Below, in pieces: positions 41,582-49,973 of a DNA stretch of 64,000 nt (position 1 is the stretch's first letter; each line of letters opens with the position of its first letter). Source of the stretch: Halodurantibacterium daqingensis (GTDB lineage Bacteria > Pseudomonadota > Alphaproteobacteria > Rhodobacterales > Rhodobacteraceae). The notes under the pieces are model-generated. The model ran no database searches. It was not told where the DNA came from and was given only the letters and a program-made list of their open reading frames with translations. The position numbers and the translations under genes were made by a program. The DNA is taken from assembly GCF_042666235.1 (NCBI RefSeq), contig NZ_JBHTFQ010000011.1, positions 43,502 through 107,501 on the forward strand. The letters are read 5' to 3'.

Positions 41582-42464
41582 CAGCGGCCCCCTTGCGGCG
41601 GTGGCGTGGTTCGTCCTCGCTCACGGCGGCGGGATCGGCGTCGCGGATCAGCCGCTCTTCGCCCGACAGGCAGACAAAGCGCCGGCCGCGCATCCGTCCG
41701 ATCAGGGTCAGCCCCACCTGACGCGCAATCTCGACCCCCCAGGCGGTAAAGCCCGAACGACTTGCGAGCACCGGAATGCCCATCATCGCAGTCTTGATCA
41801 CCATTTCCGAGGTCAGCCGCCCGGTGGTGTAAAGGATCTTGTCCCCCGCCGGGACCGCTTCCGACAGCATCCAGCCCGCGATCTTGTCCACGGCGTTGTG
41901 CCGCCCGACGTCCTCCATATAGACCAGCGCGCGATCCTGCCGGCACAGGACCGTGCCGTGGATCGCGCCAGCTTCCAGATAAAGGCTTGGCGTCCGGTTG
42001 ATCTGATGGGCCAGCGCGTAAAGCCACGAGGTGCGCAGCGGCGTCGGCGGCAGGCTGACCCCCTGCAATCCCTCCATCATGTCACCAAAGACGGTGCCCA
42101 CCGCACAGCCCGAGGTGCGGGTCTTCTTGCGCACCTTCTCCTCGTAGGTGGTCTGGCTGGCGGTGCGCACGACGACCGTCTCCAGTTCTTCGTCGTAATC
42201 GACGCCGGTGACCGTTTCTTCGGGCGCCAACATCCCCTGATTGCGCAGGAATCCCAGCGCGAGGTATTCGGGATAGTCACCGATCGTCATCGCGGTGACA
42301 ATTTCCTGACTGTTGAGAAAGATCGTCAGCGGCCGCTCCTCGACCACGCGCAGATCGATTTCCGCACCCGTATGGTCGCGGCCCCGAAGAGGACGGGTCA
42401 GGCGCGGATCCTGTGGGGCAGGCCCGATGAGGAAGGGAACCTGAAGGGGGTCGTCTGCGGTCAT
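41574..42464 (-). CDS. fdhD: Formate dehydrogenase sulfurtransferase FdhD
   Basis: Moves sulfur from a cysteine desulfurase onto the Mo-bisMGD cofactor, a step formate dehydrogenases need for activity. The 296-residue protein has the family blocks NSQEIVTAMTIGDYPEYLALGFL (about residue 52, in part), ALVYMEDVGRHNAVDKI (about 195) and TTGRLTSEMVIKTAMMGIPV. The sulfur-transfer loop reads SGCAVGTVFGD with Cys 120 matching E. coli Cys121, but the second cysteine of the usual CxxC is glycine here. First gene of the cofactor operon and divergent from the WD40-cytochrome gene. Confidence 0.94.
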   Translation of the reverse strand: MTADDPLQVPFLIGPAPQDPRLTRPLRGRDHTGAEIDLRVVEERPLTIFLNSQEIVTAMTIGDYPEYLALGFLRNQGMLAPEETVTGVDYDEELETVVVRTASQTTYEEKVRKKTRTSGCAVGTVFGDMMEGLQGVSLPPTPLRTSWLYALAHQINRTPSLYLEAGAIHGTVLCRQDRALVYMEDVGRHNAVDKIAGWMLSEAVPAGDKILYTTGRLTSEMVIKTAMMGIPVLASRSGFTAWGVEIARQVGLTLIGRMRGRRFVCLSGEERLIRDADPAAVSEDEPRHRRKGAADD

Positions 42465-42609
42465 CGCTCACCTGTTGCGGCTGTGGGCCGGTCCGTGAAA
42501 CTGCAACATCGGCAGGGCTTTTGTCCAGCCCGCGCGGCGTCGCATCTGCCATTGCCGCGAAGGGTTCGGCGCCCTACCCTTGCCGGACCGAGATAGAGAG
42601 AGGCTAGGA

Positions 42610-43848
42610 ATGCGGAAGATGCACGCGGCCCTGTTGGCGCTGCTGACCCTGGGCGTACAGCCCGTCCACGGCGACGATCTTGCGGGCCATGGCGGGCCGG
42701 TCAGCGCGCTTGCCATGGCAGGGGATGCGGTTCTGTCGGGCTCGTTCGATACGCGGGCCATCCGCTGGTCTCTGCAGCGCTCGGCGGCGGACCGGGTGTT
42801 GCATGTGCATGAAGGCAATGTCTCGGCCGTGGCCTTCGCCCCCGATGGGACGGCGGTTACCGCTGGGCAGGACGGGCGCGTCGCCATCTGGGCAGCCGAA
42901 GGCGATGCGGCGCCGGTGCTTCACCCCCTGCACGAGGCCCCGGTCGCGGCCCTGTCGATCGGACCGGATGGCAGCATCGCCTCGGCCGGATGGGACGGGC
43001 GCATCGGCGGGATCAGTGCCGACGGGCAGGCATATCACCACGAGGCGCATCAGAGCCAGGTCACGGGCGTTGCGCATCTTGAGGATGGCCGGATCGTGTC
43101 GGTCGGCGGCGATCTGCGGCTGCGGATCTGGGACGGCACGGATCCGGCCGGCGGGCTGGACCTGCCCGCGCAGCCGAACGGGCTGGCCAGGGGCAATGCA
43201 GGCCTGGCGGTGATCTTTGCGGACGGGGCGCTGCGGATCCTCGATCCGGACGAGGGAATCCTGCGGGAGCGGTTTCTGGCCGAGCGGCCACTGATCGCCG
43301 TGGCTGCCGCAGCCGGACGGATCGCTGTGGCGGGGATCGATGGCACCGTCTGGCTTCTGGACGAGGCGGGAACCAGCCCGCCGACGATGCTGGACGCGGG
43401 GCAGGGTCCGGTCTGGGCGCTGGCGCTGTCGGCGCAAGAGCTTCTGACCGGCGGTGCCGATGGCCGCATCCGGCGTTGGAGCGCGGCCGACGGCCGCCCC
43501 CTCGGCACAGGTGCAACCCGCGCGCAGGCGCAGCCCGAGGATGGCAGCCGCGGCGCCGAGGTCTGGCGCGCTTGCGCCGCCTGCCACACCGTCGGACCAG
43601 ATGACCAGAACCGCGCGGGCCCGACGCTGCATGCGATCTTCGGGCGCAGGGCAGGAACTGCGCCGGGCTATGCCTATTCATCCGCATTGCGCACCCTGGA
43701 TCTGGTCTGGACGCCCGAGACCGTGTCGGCGCTGTTCGAACATGGGCCGGCCAGCTTCACCCCCGGCAGCCGGATGCCCGATCAGCGCATCGCCGATCCC
43801 GCCGATCGTGCGGCGCTGATGGAGTATCTTGCCCGCGTCACGCGCTGA
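42610..43848 (+). CDS. WD40 beta-propeller fused to a cytochrome c domain
   Basis: Exported 412-residue protein. After a signal peptide (MHAALLALLTLGVQPVHG) come about seven WD40-like blades, for example HGGPVSALAMAGDAVLSGSFD (residue 20 on) and HEGNVSAVAFAPDGTAVTAGQDGRVAIW (in part). The last 100 residues are a class I cytochrome c with CAACH (about residue 322) and a candidate Met ligand in SRMPDQRI (about 385). It should carry one covalent haem in the periplasm; the propeller may dock a partner. The ATG at 42610 follows GAGAGG. Function is unknown. It is divergent from fdhD and overlaps the convergent ABC ATPase gene by eleven bases. Confidence 0.83.
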   Translation: MRKMHAALLALLTLGVQPVHGDDLAGHGGPVSALAMAGDAVLSGSFDTRAIRWSLQRSAADRVLHVHEGNVSAVAFAPDGTAVTAGQDGRVAIWAAEGDAAPVLHPLHEAPVAALSIGPDGSIASAGWDGRIGGISADGQAYHHEAHQSQVTGVAHLEDGRIVSVGGDLRLRIWDGTDPAGGLDLPAQPNGLARGNAGLAVIFADGALRILDPDEGILRERFLAERPLIAVAAAAGRIAVAGIDGTVWLLDEAGTSPPTMLDAGQGPVWALALSAQELLTGGADGRIRRWSAADGRPLGTGATRAQAQPEDGSRGAEVWRACAACHTVGPDDQNRAGPTLHAIFGRRAGTAPGYAYSSALRTLDLVWTPETVSALFEHGPASFTPGSRMPDQRIADPADRAALMEYLARVTR

Positions 43849-44488
43849 GGCTTCGACCCAGCGGATCAAGGATCGGCCCACCTGCCGCTGCCGCATCCTC
43901 GGCGTCATGGGTCACGAGCAGGACCGGAAGCGCCCATTCCCGCGCTCGTTCAAAGACAAACGATCGGATCTGCGCGCGACGCGCGGCATCAAGTCGTGAA
44001 AAGGGTTCATCCAGCAACAGGGCTTCAGGTTCCGCCAGAAGCGTCCGCATCAGGGCGACCCGCGCGCGCTGACCGCCCGACAGCGTCGCCGGGTCGCGCC
44101 CGCCCAGCCCGACAAGGCCGGCGCTCTCCAGCGCCTCTTCCACCTGACGCCGGCGCGCGGCACGGCCCCGAACCGTTGCCGGCAGCGCGAAGGCCAGATT
44201 GCCCGCCACCGACAGATGCGGGAACAGAACATCGTCCTGAAACAGGATCCCGACCCGGCGCCGCTGCGTGGAAAGCCCGCTCAGATCACGGCCGTTCAGC
44301 TCGATCCGCCCGGTCATCACAAACGGGGGCGCAAGATCGCCGATGATCGCCGCCAGAAGCGTCGATTTCCCTGACCCGGAGGGCCCCATGATCGTCGCGA
44401 TTTCCCCCCGCCCGACACACAAGTCCAGATCGACGAGAGGCACGCCATCGCGCCGGATCGTCAGCCCCTGCAACACCAGCCCGTTCAT
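43838..44488 (-). CDS. ABC transporter ATP-binding protein, YnjD-like
   Basis: ATPase of an importer whose membrane and binding subunits lie directly upstream on the same strand. The 216 residues contain Walker A GPSGSGKST (about residue 34), signature LSGGQRARVAL (about 130), Walker B ALLLDEPF and the switch His in VTHDAEDA. Size and sequence resemble ThiQ/YnjD-type short ATPases. The ATG overlaps the permease stop by four bases (ATGA). The best overall match for the three-gene set is the E. coli ynjBCD transporter of unknown substrate; thiamine uptake is a weaker alternative. Confidence 0.85.
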   Translation of the reverse strand: MNGLVLQGLTIRRDGVPLVDLDLCVGRGEIATIMGPSGSGKSTLLAAIIGDLAPPFVMTGRIELNGRDLSGLSTQRRRVGILFQDDVLFPHLSVAGNLAFALPATVRGRAARRRQVEEALESAGLVGLGGRDPATLSGGQRARVALMRTLLAEPEALLLDEPFSRLDAARRAQIRSFVFERAREWALPVLLVTHDAEDAAAAGGPILDPLGRSLSA

Positions 44489-46197
44489 GGACGCATCCCG
44501 CGTCGGTTCGGAAACACCACCGCCGGCAGCCCCAGCGCCAGCATGAAGGCCAGCAACGGCGCGACCATCTGCATCAGGGCAAGGGCACCCACCAGCCGGC
44601 GGTTCGCTCCGGCCGCCAGTGCGACCGCCTCCGTCGTAAGGGTGACGACGCGCCCGCCTCCGATCAGCACGGTGGGAAGATACTGCCCGATCGACACGGC
44701 AAAACCCACTGCGGCCGCGGTCAGGAGCGGGCGCAAAAGCATCGGCAGCCGCACCTGCCACAGCACGCGGCCTGGCCCGGCTCCGAGGCTGGCCGCAGCC
44801 ACCCCCGCGCGCGTGTCCCAGGCCCGCCAGGGCGCGGCAAGCGCCAGGAACACATAGGGAAGCACAAAGACCAGATGGGCGAAGATCACCGCGCCGCGCC
44901 CGCCGTCCAGCCCCGTCGCAAGCATGAGGATCTGCATGCCCGGCAGGAAGGCCGCCTGGGGCACCAGCAGCGGCAACCATAACAGCCACAGGGCGCGATG
45001 CGGCGGGGGGGCACCCCGGCGGTATTCCGCCTCAAGGCAGGCGCCCACGAGTGCCAGCGCCACGGCGACGCTTGTCGCGGCGATCAGCGCCGATTCCCCG
45101 GCCGCGCGCCACAGCCCTGGCTGCGTCCAGGCCGATGCAGACAGGGTGGCGGGCAAAGGCTCCGGAAACCGCCAAAGCCCCGCCACCGACCAGAGCGCCA
45201 GCCCCGCCAGCCCGAGTGCCGCCGCCACACAGACCACCAGAACCACCGCCAGCGCCACAGCCCTCCCGGCGCCGTCCCAGGCCTGCCCCCGCGCCCCGGT
45301 TGTGAGCCACCCGCGTGCAAGCCGCGCGATCGCGGCCTCGGCCAGGCGCACCCCGAGGATCGTGACGAGAACCAGGCCGAACTGCACAAGCGCCGCCGCC
45401 GCCGCACGAAGGCGCAGGGCAAGATCCGGGTCTCCCATCCATTGCAGCAGCACGACCGCGAGCGTGGGCGGGCGTGTGGGGCCAAGGATCATCGCCATCT
45501 CGGCGGCAGACAGCCCATAGGCAAGTACCGCGTAGACCGGCAGGCGCAACTGCGGCCAGATCTGCGGCAGGACCAGCCGGAACCACGCGCTGATCCGGCC
45601 ATATCCGAGGCTTGCGCCGATACGCATCGCCGCCCCCGCCCGCACCTGCCCGAGCGCCGCAAGAATCATCAGCAGCAGGAAAGGAAGCTCCTTGATCGTC
45701 AGCCCGCCGATCAGGGCAAGGCCCATCGGATCCTGCACCACCAGCGCGTCGGGCGGCCGCGTCCATCCGGTTGCCCAGGGCGACAGCCACCGCGCCACCA
45801 GCCCCGAGGGCGCGATCACGAAGGCCAGCGCTATCGCTGCAGCGGCGTGCGGAACCGAAAGCAGCGGCGAGATCAGCCGCATCATCACCCGGAAGCTCCG
45901 GCTTCCCTCAAGCGCGGCGACGATCAGCAGTGCCGCCCCCAGCGCGAGCAGGGTCGAGGCTGTTCCGGTCCAGAAGCTCAGGCGCAGCGCCGGCCAGAAC
46001 CCGGGCGAGGCCAGAAGGTCGCGCCAGGCCTCAAGCCCCGGAGTGTTACGACCCAGCGCCGGGAAGTAGCCGAAGGCCGGCAGGGCCACGCCCGCCATGC
46101 CTGCAACGACCGGTCCCGCCAGCAGCAGCACCGTCGCGCTGGGCGCCCAGCCCGGAAACCGCCCGATGGGACGGCGGGGTAAGGCCCTGGCCACCAC
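44485..46197 (-). CDS. ABC transporter permease with two fused membrane units, YnjC-like
   Basis: A 570-residue inner-membrane protein with about 12 helices in two halves, each holding a binding-protein-dependent EAA loop: one near RIGASLGYGRISAWFRLVLP (about residue 195) and one near GVAAASLGAGPGRVLWQVRLP (about 460). This duplicated form is typical of YnjC/ThiP-like permeases. The gene follows the binding-protein stop (TAG) immediately; the start is one of two adjacent GTG codons (46197 or 46194). No strong ribosome site is seen, so translational coupling is likely. Confidence 0.86.
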   Translation of the reverse strand: MVARALPRRPIGRFPGWAPSATVLLLAGPVVAGMAGVALPAFGYFPALGRNTPGLEAWRDLLASPGFWPALRLSFWTGTASTLLALGAALLIVAALEGSRSFRVMMRLISPLLSVPHAAAAIALAFVIAPSGLVARWLSPWATGWTRPPDALVVQDPMGLALIGGLTIKELPFLLLMILAALGQVRAGAAMRIGASLGYGRISAWFRLVLPQIWPQLRLPVYAVLAYGLSAAEMAMILGPTRPPTLAVVLLQWMGDPDLALRLRAAAAALVQFGLVLVTILGVRLAEAAIARLARGWLTTGARGQAWDGAGRAVALAVVLVVCVAAALGLAGLALWSVAGLWRFPEPLPATLSASAWTQPGLWRAAGESALIAATSVAVALALVGACLEAEYRRGAPPPHRALWLLWLPLLVPQAAFLPGMQILMLATGLDGGRGAVIFAHLVFVLPYVFLALAAPWRAWDTRAGVAAASLGAGPGRVLWQVRLPMLLRPLLTAAAVGFAVSIGQYLPTVLIGGGRVVTLTTEAVALAAGANRRLVGALALMQMVAPLLAFMLALGLPAVVFPNRRGMRP

Positions 46198-47406
46198 CTA
46201 CTGCGCGACGCCGTAACGGCCGAGCCAGTCGGCAGCGATGCGCGTCATCCACGAGGGGTGGGGTTCGGGCAGCACCGGACCCAGCGCCTCGGGCGGGAGG
46301 GTGGCGATGCCAAGCTCCAGCGCGCGGAAACGTTCCGCATCTGCGGGCTCAAGCCGGTCCATGGCCAGAACGGTCTGAAATCCCAGAACGGCCGGATCCT
46401 GGGCGCGGGCCTGAACCTCGGGTTCGAGCAACAGGTTGGCGATGACCAGTGCTCCGGCTATGTTGCTGGCGTTGTAGGGGATGGCGACGAAGCTCGCATT
46501 GCCGATCGTGCCACCGTCCAGCACGAAGGTGCGCACCGTATCGGCCAGCTCCCCTGCGGCGATCGCCGCCGAGGCACGACCCGGGTTGAAGGCAAAGCCG
46601 ATCTCGATCTCATCATCCGCCAGAAGCTGTGCCAGGGCAGGCTCATTGGCCGGATAGGCCGCCCCGCCGCGCCAGAGATGTGGCGACACCTCGTCCAGCC
46701 AGTCCCACAGCGGCGCCGTCTGCCGCGCATATTCGGCCTCGTCCACCGGGGCGGACAGGGCGCCAGCATCCGGTGCCAGTTCAAGCAACACCTGCTTGAG
46801 GAAGGTGGTGCCCAGATAATCGGGCGGTTGCGGATAGGTAAAGCGCCCCGGGTTCTGCGCGATCCAATCCGCCAGCGCGCGGATTGTGCGGGGCGGATCG
46901 GGCAAGCGGTCGGCATCATGTTCGAAGACCAACTGCGCAAGCGCCCAGGGCGATTCATAGCCCTCGATCGGCACGGTGAAATCGGTCACCAGCGCCGGGT
47001 TCGCGTCGGGATCCAGCAGCCGCCAGTTGGGCAGAGCCTCGGCAAAGCCGCCGAACAGCAGATCGTTTTCCTTCATCGCCGCGAAGTTCGCGCCGTTGAT
47101 CCAGATCAGGTCGATCGCGCCGCCGGTATCGCGGCCGGCGCTTTTTTCCGACAGGACCCGTGTGACAGCGGCCGAGGTATCCGCCAGCTTGACATGTTCC
47201 AGCCGCACGCCATGGCGCGCCGCGGCCAGATCGCCCACCCATTCGATGAAGGCATTGACCCTCGGATCGCCCCCCCAGGCGTTCCAGTAGACTGTCTGGC
47301 CACGGGCTTCTGCAAGAACCGCGTCCCAGTCAGCCGGGTCGGGGCCGGCAACCGCCGGGGCGGCAAGGGCGAACGCAAGAGCGCCGGCCGCAAGAACTGG
47401 TTTCAT
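46198..47406 (-). CDS. ABC transporter substrate-binding protein, YnjB-like
   Basis: Periplasmic receptor of the transporter. The 402-residue protein has a signal peptide (cleavage after APAVAG near residue 21), then YWNAWGGDPRVNAFIEWVG (about residue 40), IDLIWINGANFAAMKE (about 108) and PPDYLGTTFLKQVL (about 200), all characteristic of the YnjB group. AAGGAAAAGGAAA precedes the ATG. It heads the operon and is divergent from a CDP-alcohol phosphatidyltransferase gene. The ligand is not known for this group. Confidence 0.88.
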   Translation of the reverse strand: MKPVLAAGALAFALAAPAVAGPDPADWDAVLAEARGQTVYWNAWGGDPRVNAFIEWVGDLAAARHGVRLEHVKLADTSAAVTRVLSEKSAGRDTGGAIDLIWINGANFAAMKENDLLFGGFAEALPNWRLLDPDANPALVTDFTVPIEGYESPWALAQLVFEHDADRLPDPPRTIRALADWIAQNPGRFTYPQPPDYLGTTFLKQVLLELAPDAGALSAPVDEAEYARQTAPLWDWLDEVSPHLWRGGAAYPANEPALAQLLADDEIEIGFAFNPGRASAAIAAGELADTVRTFVLDGGTIGNASFVAIPYNASNIAGALVIANLLLEPEVQARAQDPAVLGFQTVLAMDRLEPADAERFRALELGIATLPPEALGPVLPEPHPSWMTRIAADWLGRYGVAQ

Positions 47407-47503
47407 TCGGTTTCCTTTTCCTTCAGGCAGCGTGATACGACGGGATCAAGATCCGGCAGCATCGGATCACCCTATCAGAGCGAACAGTCAGAGGAAGCAC
47501 CCC

Positions 47504-48112
47504 ATGCTTGACCGCCACCTCCGGCCGCTGATCGATCCAACCCTGAACCGGTTGGGACGCAGCCTCGCAGGCCGGGGCATCACTGCCGACGCCCTGACGC
47601 TGGCGGGATTGGCGCTGGGCATTGCCGCTTCGACAGCGGTGGTCGTCGGCGCCTTTGGCATGGCGCTTGGGCTGCTTCTGGCCTCGCGGCTGGCCGACGG
47701 GCTGGATGGCGCAGTTGCACGTGCCAGCCGGACGACCGACTTTGGCGGCTATCTGGATATCACCTGTGACTTTCTGTTCTACGGACTGTTTCCGCTGGCC
47801 TTCGTTCTGCATGACCCGCTGGCGAACGGTGTAGCCGGCGCGATCCTTCTGACAAGTTTCTACGCGAATGGCGCTAGCTTTCTGGGCTATGCAATTCTGG
47901 CCGAACGGCGCGGATTGCAAAGCAGCGCGCGCGGCGTGAAGTCGCTCTATTTCACCGGCGGGCTGCTTGAGGGAACGGAAACCATCCTGTTCTTCGTGCT
48001 GCTTTGCCTCTGGCCTGCGGGCTTTGGGCCGGTAGCGTTGATCTTTGCGGGGCTTTGCTTTCTGACCGCGCTGTCGCGGGTGCTGCTGGCGCGTCAGGTA
48101 TTCCGTGGCTGA
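47504..48112 (+). CDS. CDP-alcohol phosphatidyltransferase, YnjF-like
   Basis: Inner-membrane enzyme transferring a phosphatidyl or similar group from a CDP-linked donor to an alcohol. The 202-residue protein has about six membrane helices and the signature DGAVARASRTTDFGGYLDITCD (about residues 66-87, 22 in all; key residues D, G, A, R, G and the two final Asp). By my count the gap between AR and G is seven residues rather than eight. The ATG at 47504 follows GAGGAA. It is divergent from the YnjB-like gene, and E. coli ynjF likewise lies beside ynjBCD. The product lipid is unknown. Confidence 0.84.
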   Translation: MLDRHLRPLIDPTLNRLGRSLAGRGITADALTLAGLALGIAASTAVVVGAFGMALGLLLASRLADGLDGAVARASRTTDFGGYLDITCDFLFYGLFPLAFVLHDPLANGVAGAILLTSFYANGASFLGYAILAERRGLQSSARGVKSLYFTGGLLEGTETILFFVLLCLWPAGFGPVALIFAGLCFLTALSRVLLARQVFRG

Positions 48113-48153
48113 TCCACGCGGTCTATGCTCGGGACCAGATCAAAGGAGCCGTC

Positions 48154-48567
48154 ATGAAATCCGTCTTTCATCTTGCCATCCATGTAACCGACCTTGACGA
48201 AGCCCGCGCCTTTTACGGCGGCGTGCTTGGCTGCACCGAGGGGCGCAGCACCGATACCTGGGTGGATTTCGACTTTTTCGGCCATCAGCTGTCGCTGCAT
48301 CTGGGCGAACCCTTCCGCACCGACCGCACCGGCAAGGTCGGCGACCATATGGTGATGATGCCGCATATGGGCGTGGTTCTGGCCCTGGAGGACTGGAAGG
48401 CGCTTGCCGCGCGGCTCGAGGAACGGCGCATTCCCTTCGACATTCCGCCGGTCGTCCGTTTTCCGGGCGAGCCGGGCGAACAGCGCACCATGTTCTTCTT
48501 CGACCCGTCAGGAAACCCGATCGAGATCAAGGGTTTCGCCGATTTCGCCTCGGTCTTTGCCGCCTAA
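48154..48567 (+). CDS. VOC (glyoxalase/dioxygenase superfamily) protein
   Basis: A 137-residue single-unit VOC protein. FHLAIHVTDLDEARAFYGGVLGC at the start (in part) holds the first metal-ligand His (about residue 9), HQLSLHLG the second region (about 47), and MFFFDPSGNPIEIKGF the Glu ligand near residue 125. AAGGAG precedes the ATG at 48154. It could be a lyase, dioxygenase or antibiotic-binding protein; the sequence does not decide. It lies between the phosphatidyltransferase and an MFS gene on the same strand. Confidence 0.85.
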   Translation: MKSVFHLAIHVTDLDEARAFYGGVLGCTEGRSTDTWVDFDFFGHQLSLHLGEPFRTDRTGKVGDHMVMMPHMGVVLALEDWKALAARLEERRIPFDIPPVVRFPGEPGEQRTMFFFDPSGNPIEIKGFADFASVFAA

Positions 48568-48603
48568 GCGGGATGGAGGCGCCCCAGCAGAGGGAGAACC
48601 GGG

Positions 48604-49818
48604 ATGACCGAGGCTGGTAACGGCGCGGCCGCGTGGCGCTTCCTGGTGCTGATCTGTGGAGGGGTGGTTCTGTCGCTGACCACCTGGTTTTCCGCCACGG
48701 CGGTGGTGCCGGAGCTGACGGTGGCCTGGGATCTTTCGGTTTCGGGTGCGGCCTGGATGACGAATGGCGTGCAACTGGGGTTCGTCTGCGGCGCGCTTCT
48801 GTCGGCCGGGTTGAACCTGCCGGACCTGCTGCGGCCTGAACGGCTGATGGCAGGTGCGGCGCTGCTCGCGGCGGCTGCGAACCTGACGCTTCTTGTCGAA
48901 CCCGGCCAGGCCGGGGCCATTGCGGCGCGGGTCCTGACGGGCTTTGCTTTGGCGGGGGTCTATCCGCCCGCTCTCAAGCTCATGTCCACATGGTTTCGCA
49001 AGGGGCGCGGGCTGGCGCTGGGCCTGCTGATCGGGGCGCTGACGCTGGGTTCGGCGCTGCCGCATCTCTTTCGCGGGCTTGGCGCGGCGCTCGACTGGCA
49101 GACGGTCGTGACGACAAGTTCGGCCTGCAGCCTGGCGGCCGCGCTTCTGTTCCTGTTCACCCTGCGCGAAGGCCCCTATCCCTTTGCCGCAGCGCGCCTT
49201 GATCCGCGCCAGTTCGGCGTGGTTCTGCGCAGCCGGGCGCTCATGCTCGCCAATATCGGCTACTTCGGGCACATGTGGGAGCTTTACGCGATGTGGGGCT
49301 GGTTTCTGGCCTATGCCGCGGCCGCCAGCCCCGCCGCCCTTGGCGGGAATCCGTCGCTTCTGACCTTTCTGGTGGTCGCAGCTGGCGTGCCGGGCTGCAT
49401 CCTCGGTGGCATCCTGTCGGACCGGATCGGACGCAGCCTGACGACCGCGATCCTCATGGGGCTGTCGGGCAGTTCGGCGCTGGCGATCGGCCTTGCCTTC
49501 GACGGGCCGACATGGGCCTTCGTCACCATTGCCCTGATCTGGGGCCTGACCATCGTGGGGGATTCCGCGCAATTTTCCGCCGCGGTGACCGAACTCGCGG
49601 ACAGCCGGTTTGTCGGTTCGGCGCTGGCCCTCCAGCTTGGGCTGGGCTTCGCCCTGACGGTTCTGGCCATCTGGCTGACACCCGCTGTTGCCACCTGGCT
49701 TGGCAGTTGGCGCTGGGCCTTCCTTGTGCTGGTGCCCGGACCTCTTGCCGGAGTGACCGCGATGCTGTTGCTGCGCCGTCATCCCGATGCACAGCGCATG
49801 GCGCAGGGGCGACGCTGA
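48604..49818 (+). CDS. MFS transporter, CynX/NimT-like
   Basis: A 404-residue inner-membrane carrier with 12 hydrophobic segments. The first half has the loop ALKLMSTWFRKGRGLALGLLIGALTLGSALPHL (about residue 122, read in parts), a common MFS motif after helix 4, and GGILSDRIGRSLTTAILMG (about 268) is the classical MFS loop between helices 8 and 9. GGGAGAACCGGG precedes the ATG. The substrate is unknown; related proteins export or import small anions and drugs. Confidence 0.84.
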   Translation: MTEAGNGAAAWRFLVLICGGVVLSLTTWFSATAVVPELTVAWDLSVSGAAWMTNGVQLGFVCGALLSAGLNLPDLLRPERLMAGAALLAAAANLTLLVEPGQAGAIAARVLTGFALAGVYPPALKLMSTWFRKGRGLALGLLIGALTLGSALPHLFRGLGAALDWQTVVTTSSACSLAAALLFLFTLREGPYPFAAARLDPRQFGVVLRSRALMLANIGYFGHMWELYAMWGWFLAYAAAASPAALGGNPSLLTFLVVAAGVPGCILGGILSDRIGRSLTTAILMGLSGSSALAIGLAFDGPTWAFVTIALIWGLTIVGDSAQFSAAVTELADSRFVGSALALQLGLGFALTVLAIWLTPAVATWLGSWRWAFLVLVPGPLAGVTAMLLLRRHPDAQRMAQGRR

Positions 49819-49932
49819 AAGCGCCACCCGGAAAACCAATCGCCCCTGCGTCTGCACAAATTTTCATCAATCGCGCCACAGCCTTGATGAGGTCCAGAAT
49901 TCGCTTGACCAGAACGGCGGGTTTCCGCTTGT

Positions 49933-49962
49933 TTGGACCAATCAGATAAATGGTCCGCACCA
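49933..49962. promoter_or_regulatory. Operator-like repeats before the FadR-type regulator
   Basis: Two symmetric elements lie 12-41 bases before the regulator start: TTGG-a-CCAA (49933-49941) and TGGT-ccgc-ACCA (49951-49962). In addition GGACCA (49935-49940) and TGGTCC (49951-49956) are inverted relative to each other. FadR-type regulators bind TGGT/ACCA-like half-sites, so this is a candidate autoregulatory operator. Not proven. Confidence 0.45.
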
Positions 49963-49973
49963 ATGGCGAAAAG

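Noticed and set aside
43838..47406. Thiamine transporter ThiBPQ
   Set aside because: The fused permease and short ATPase also fit, but the binding protein reads as YnjB and the divergent phosphatidyltransferase matches the ynj neighbourhood better. No thiamine genes or TPP riboswitch-like leader was noticed.
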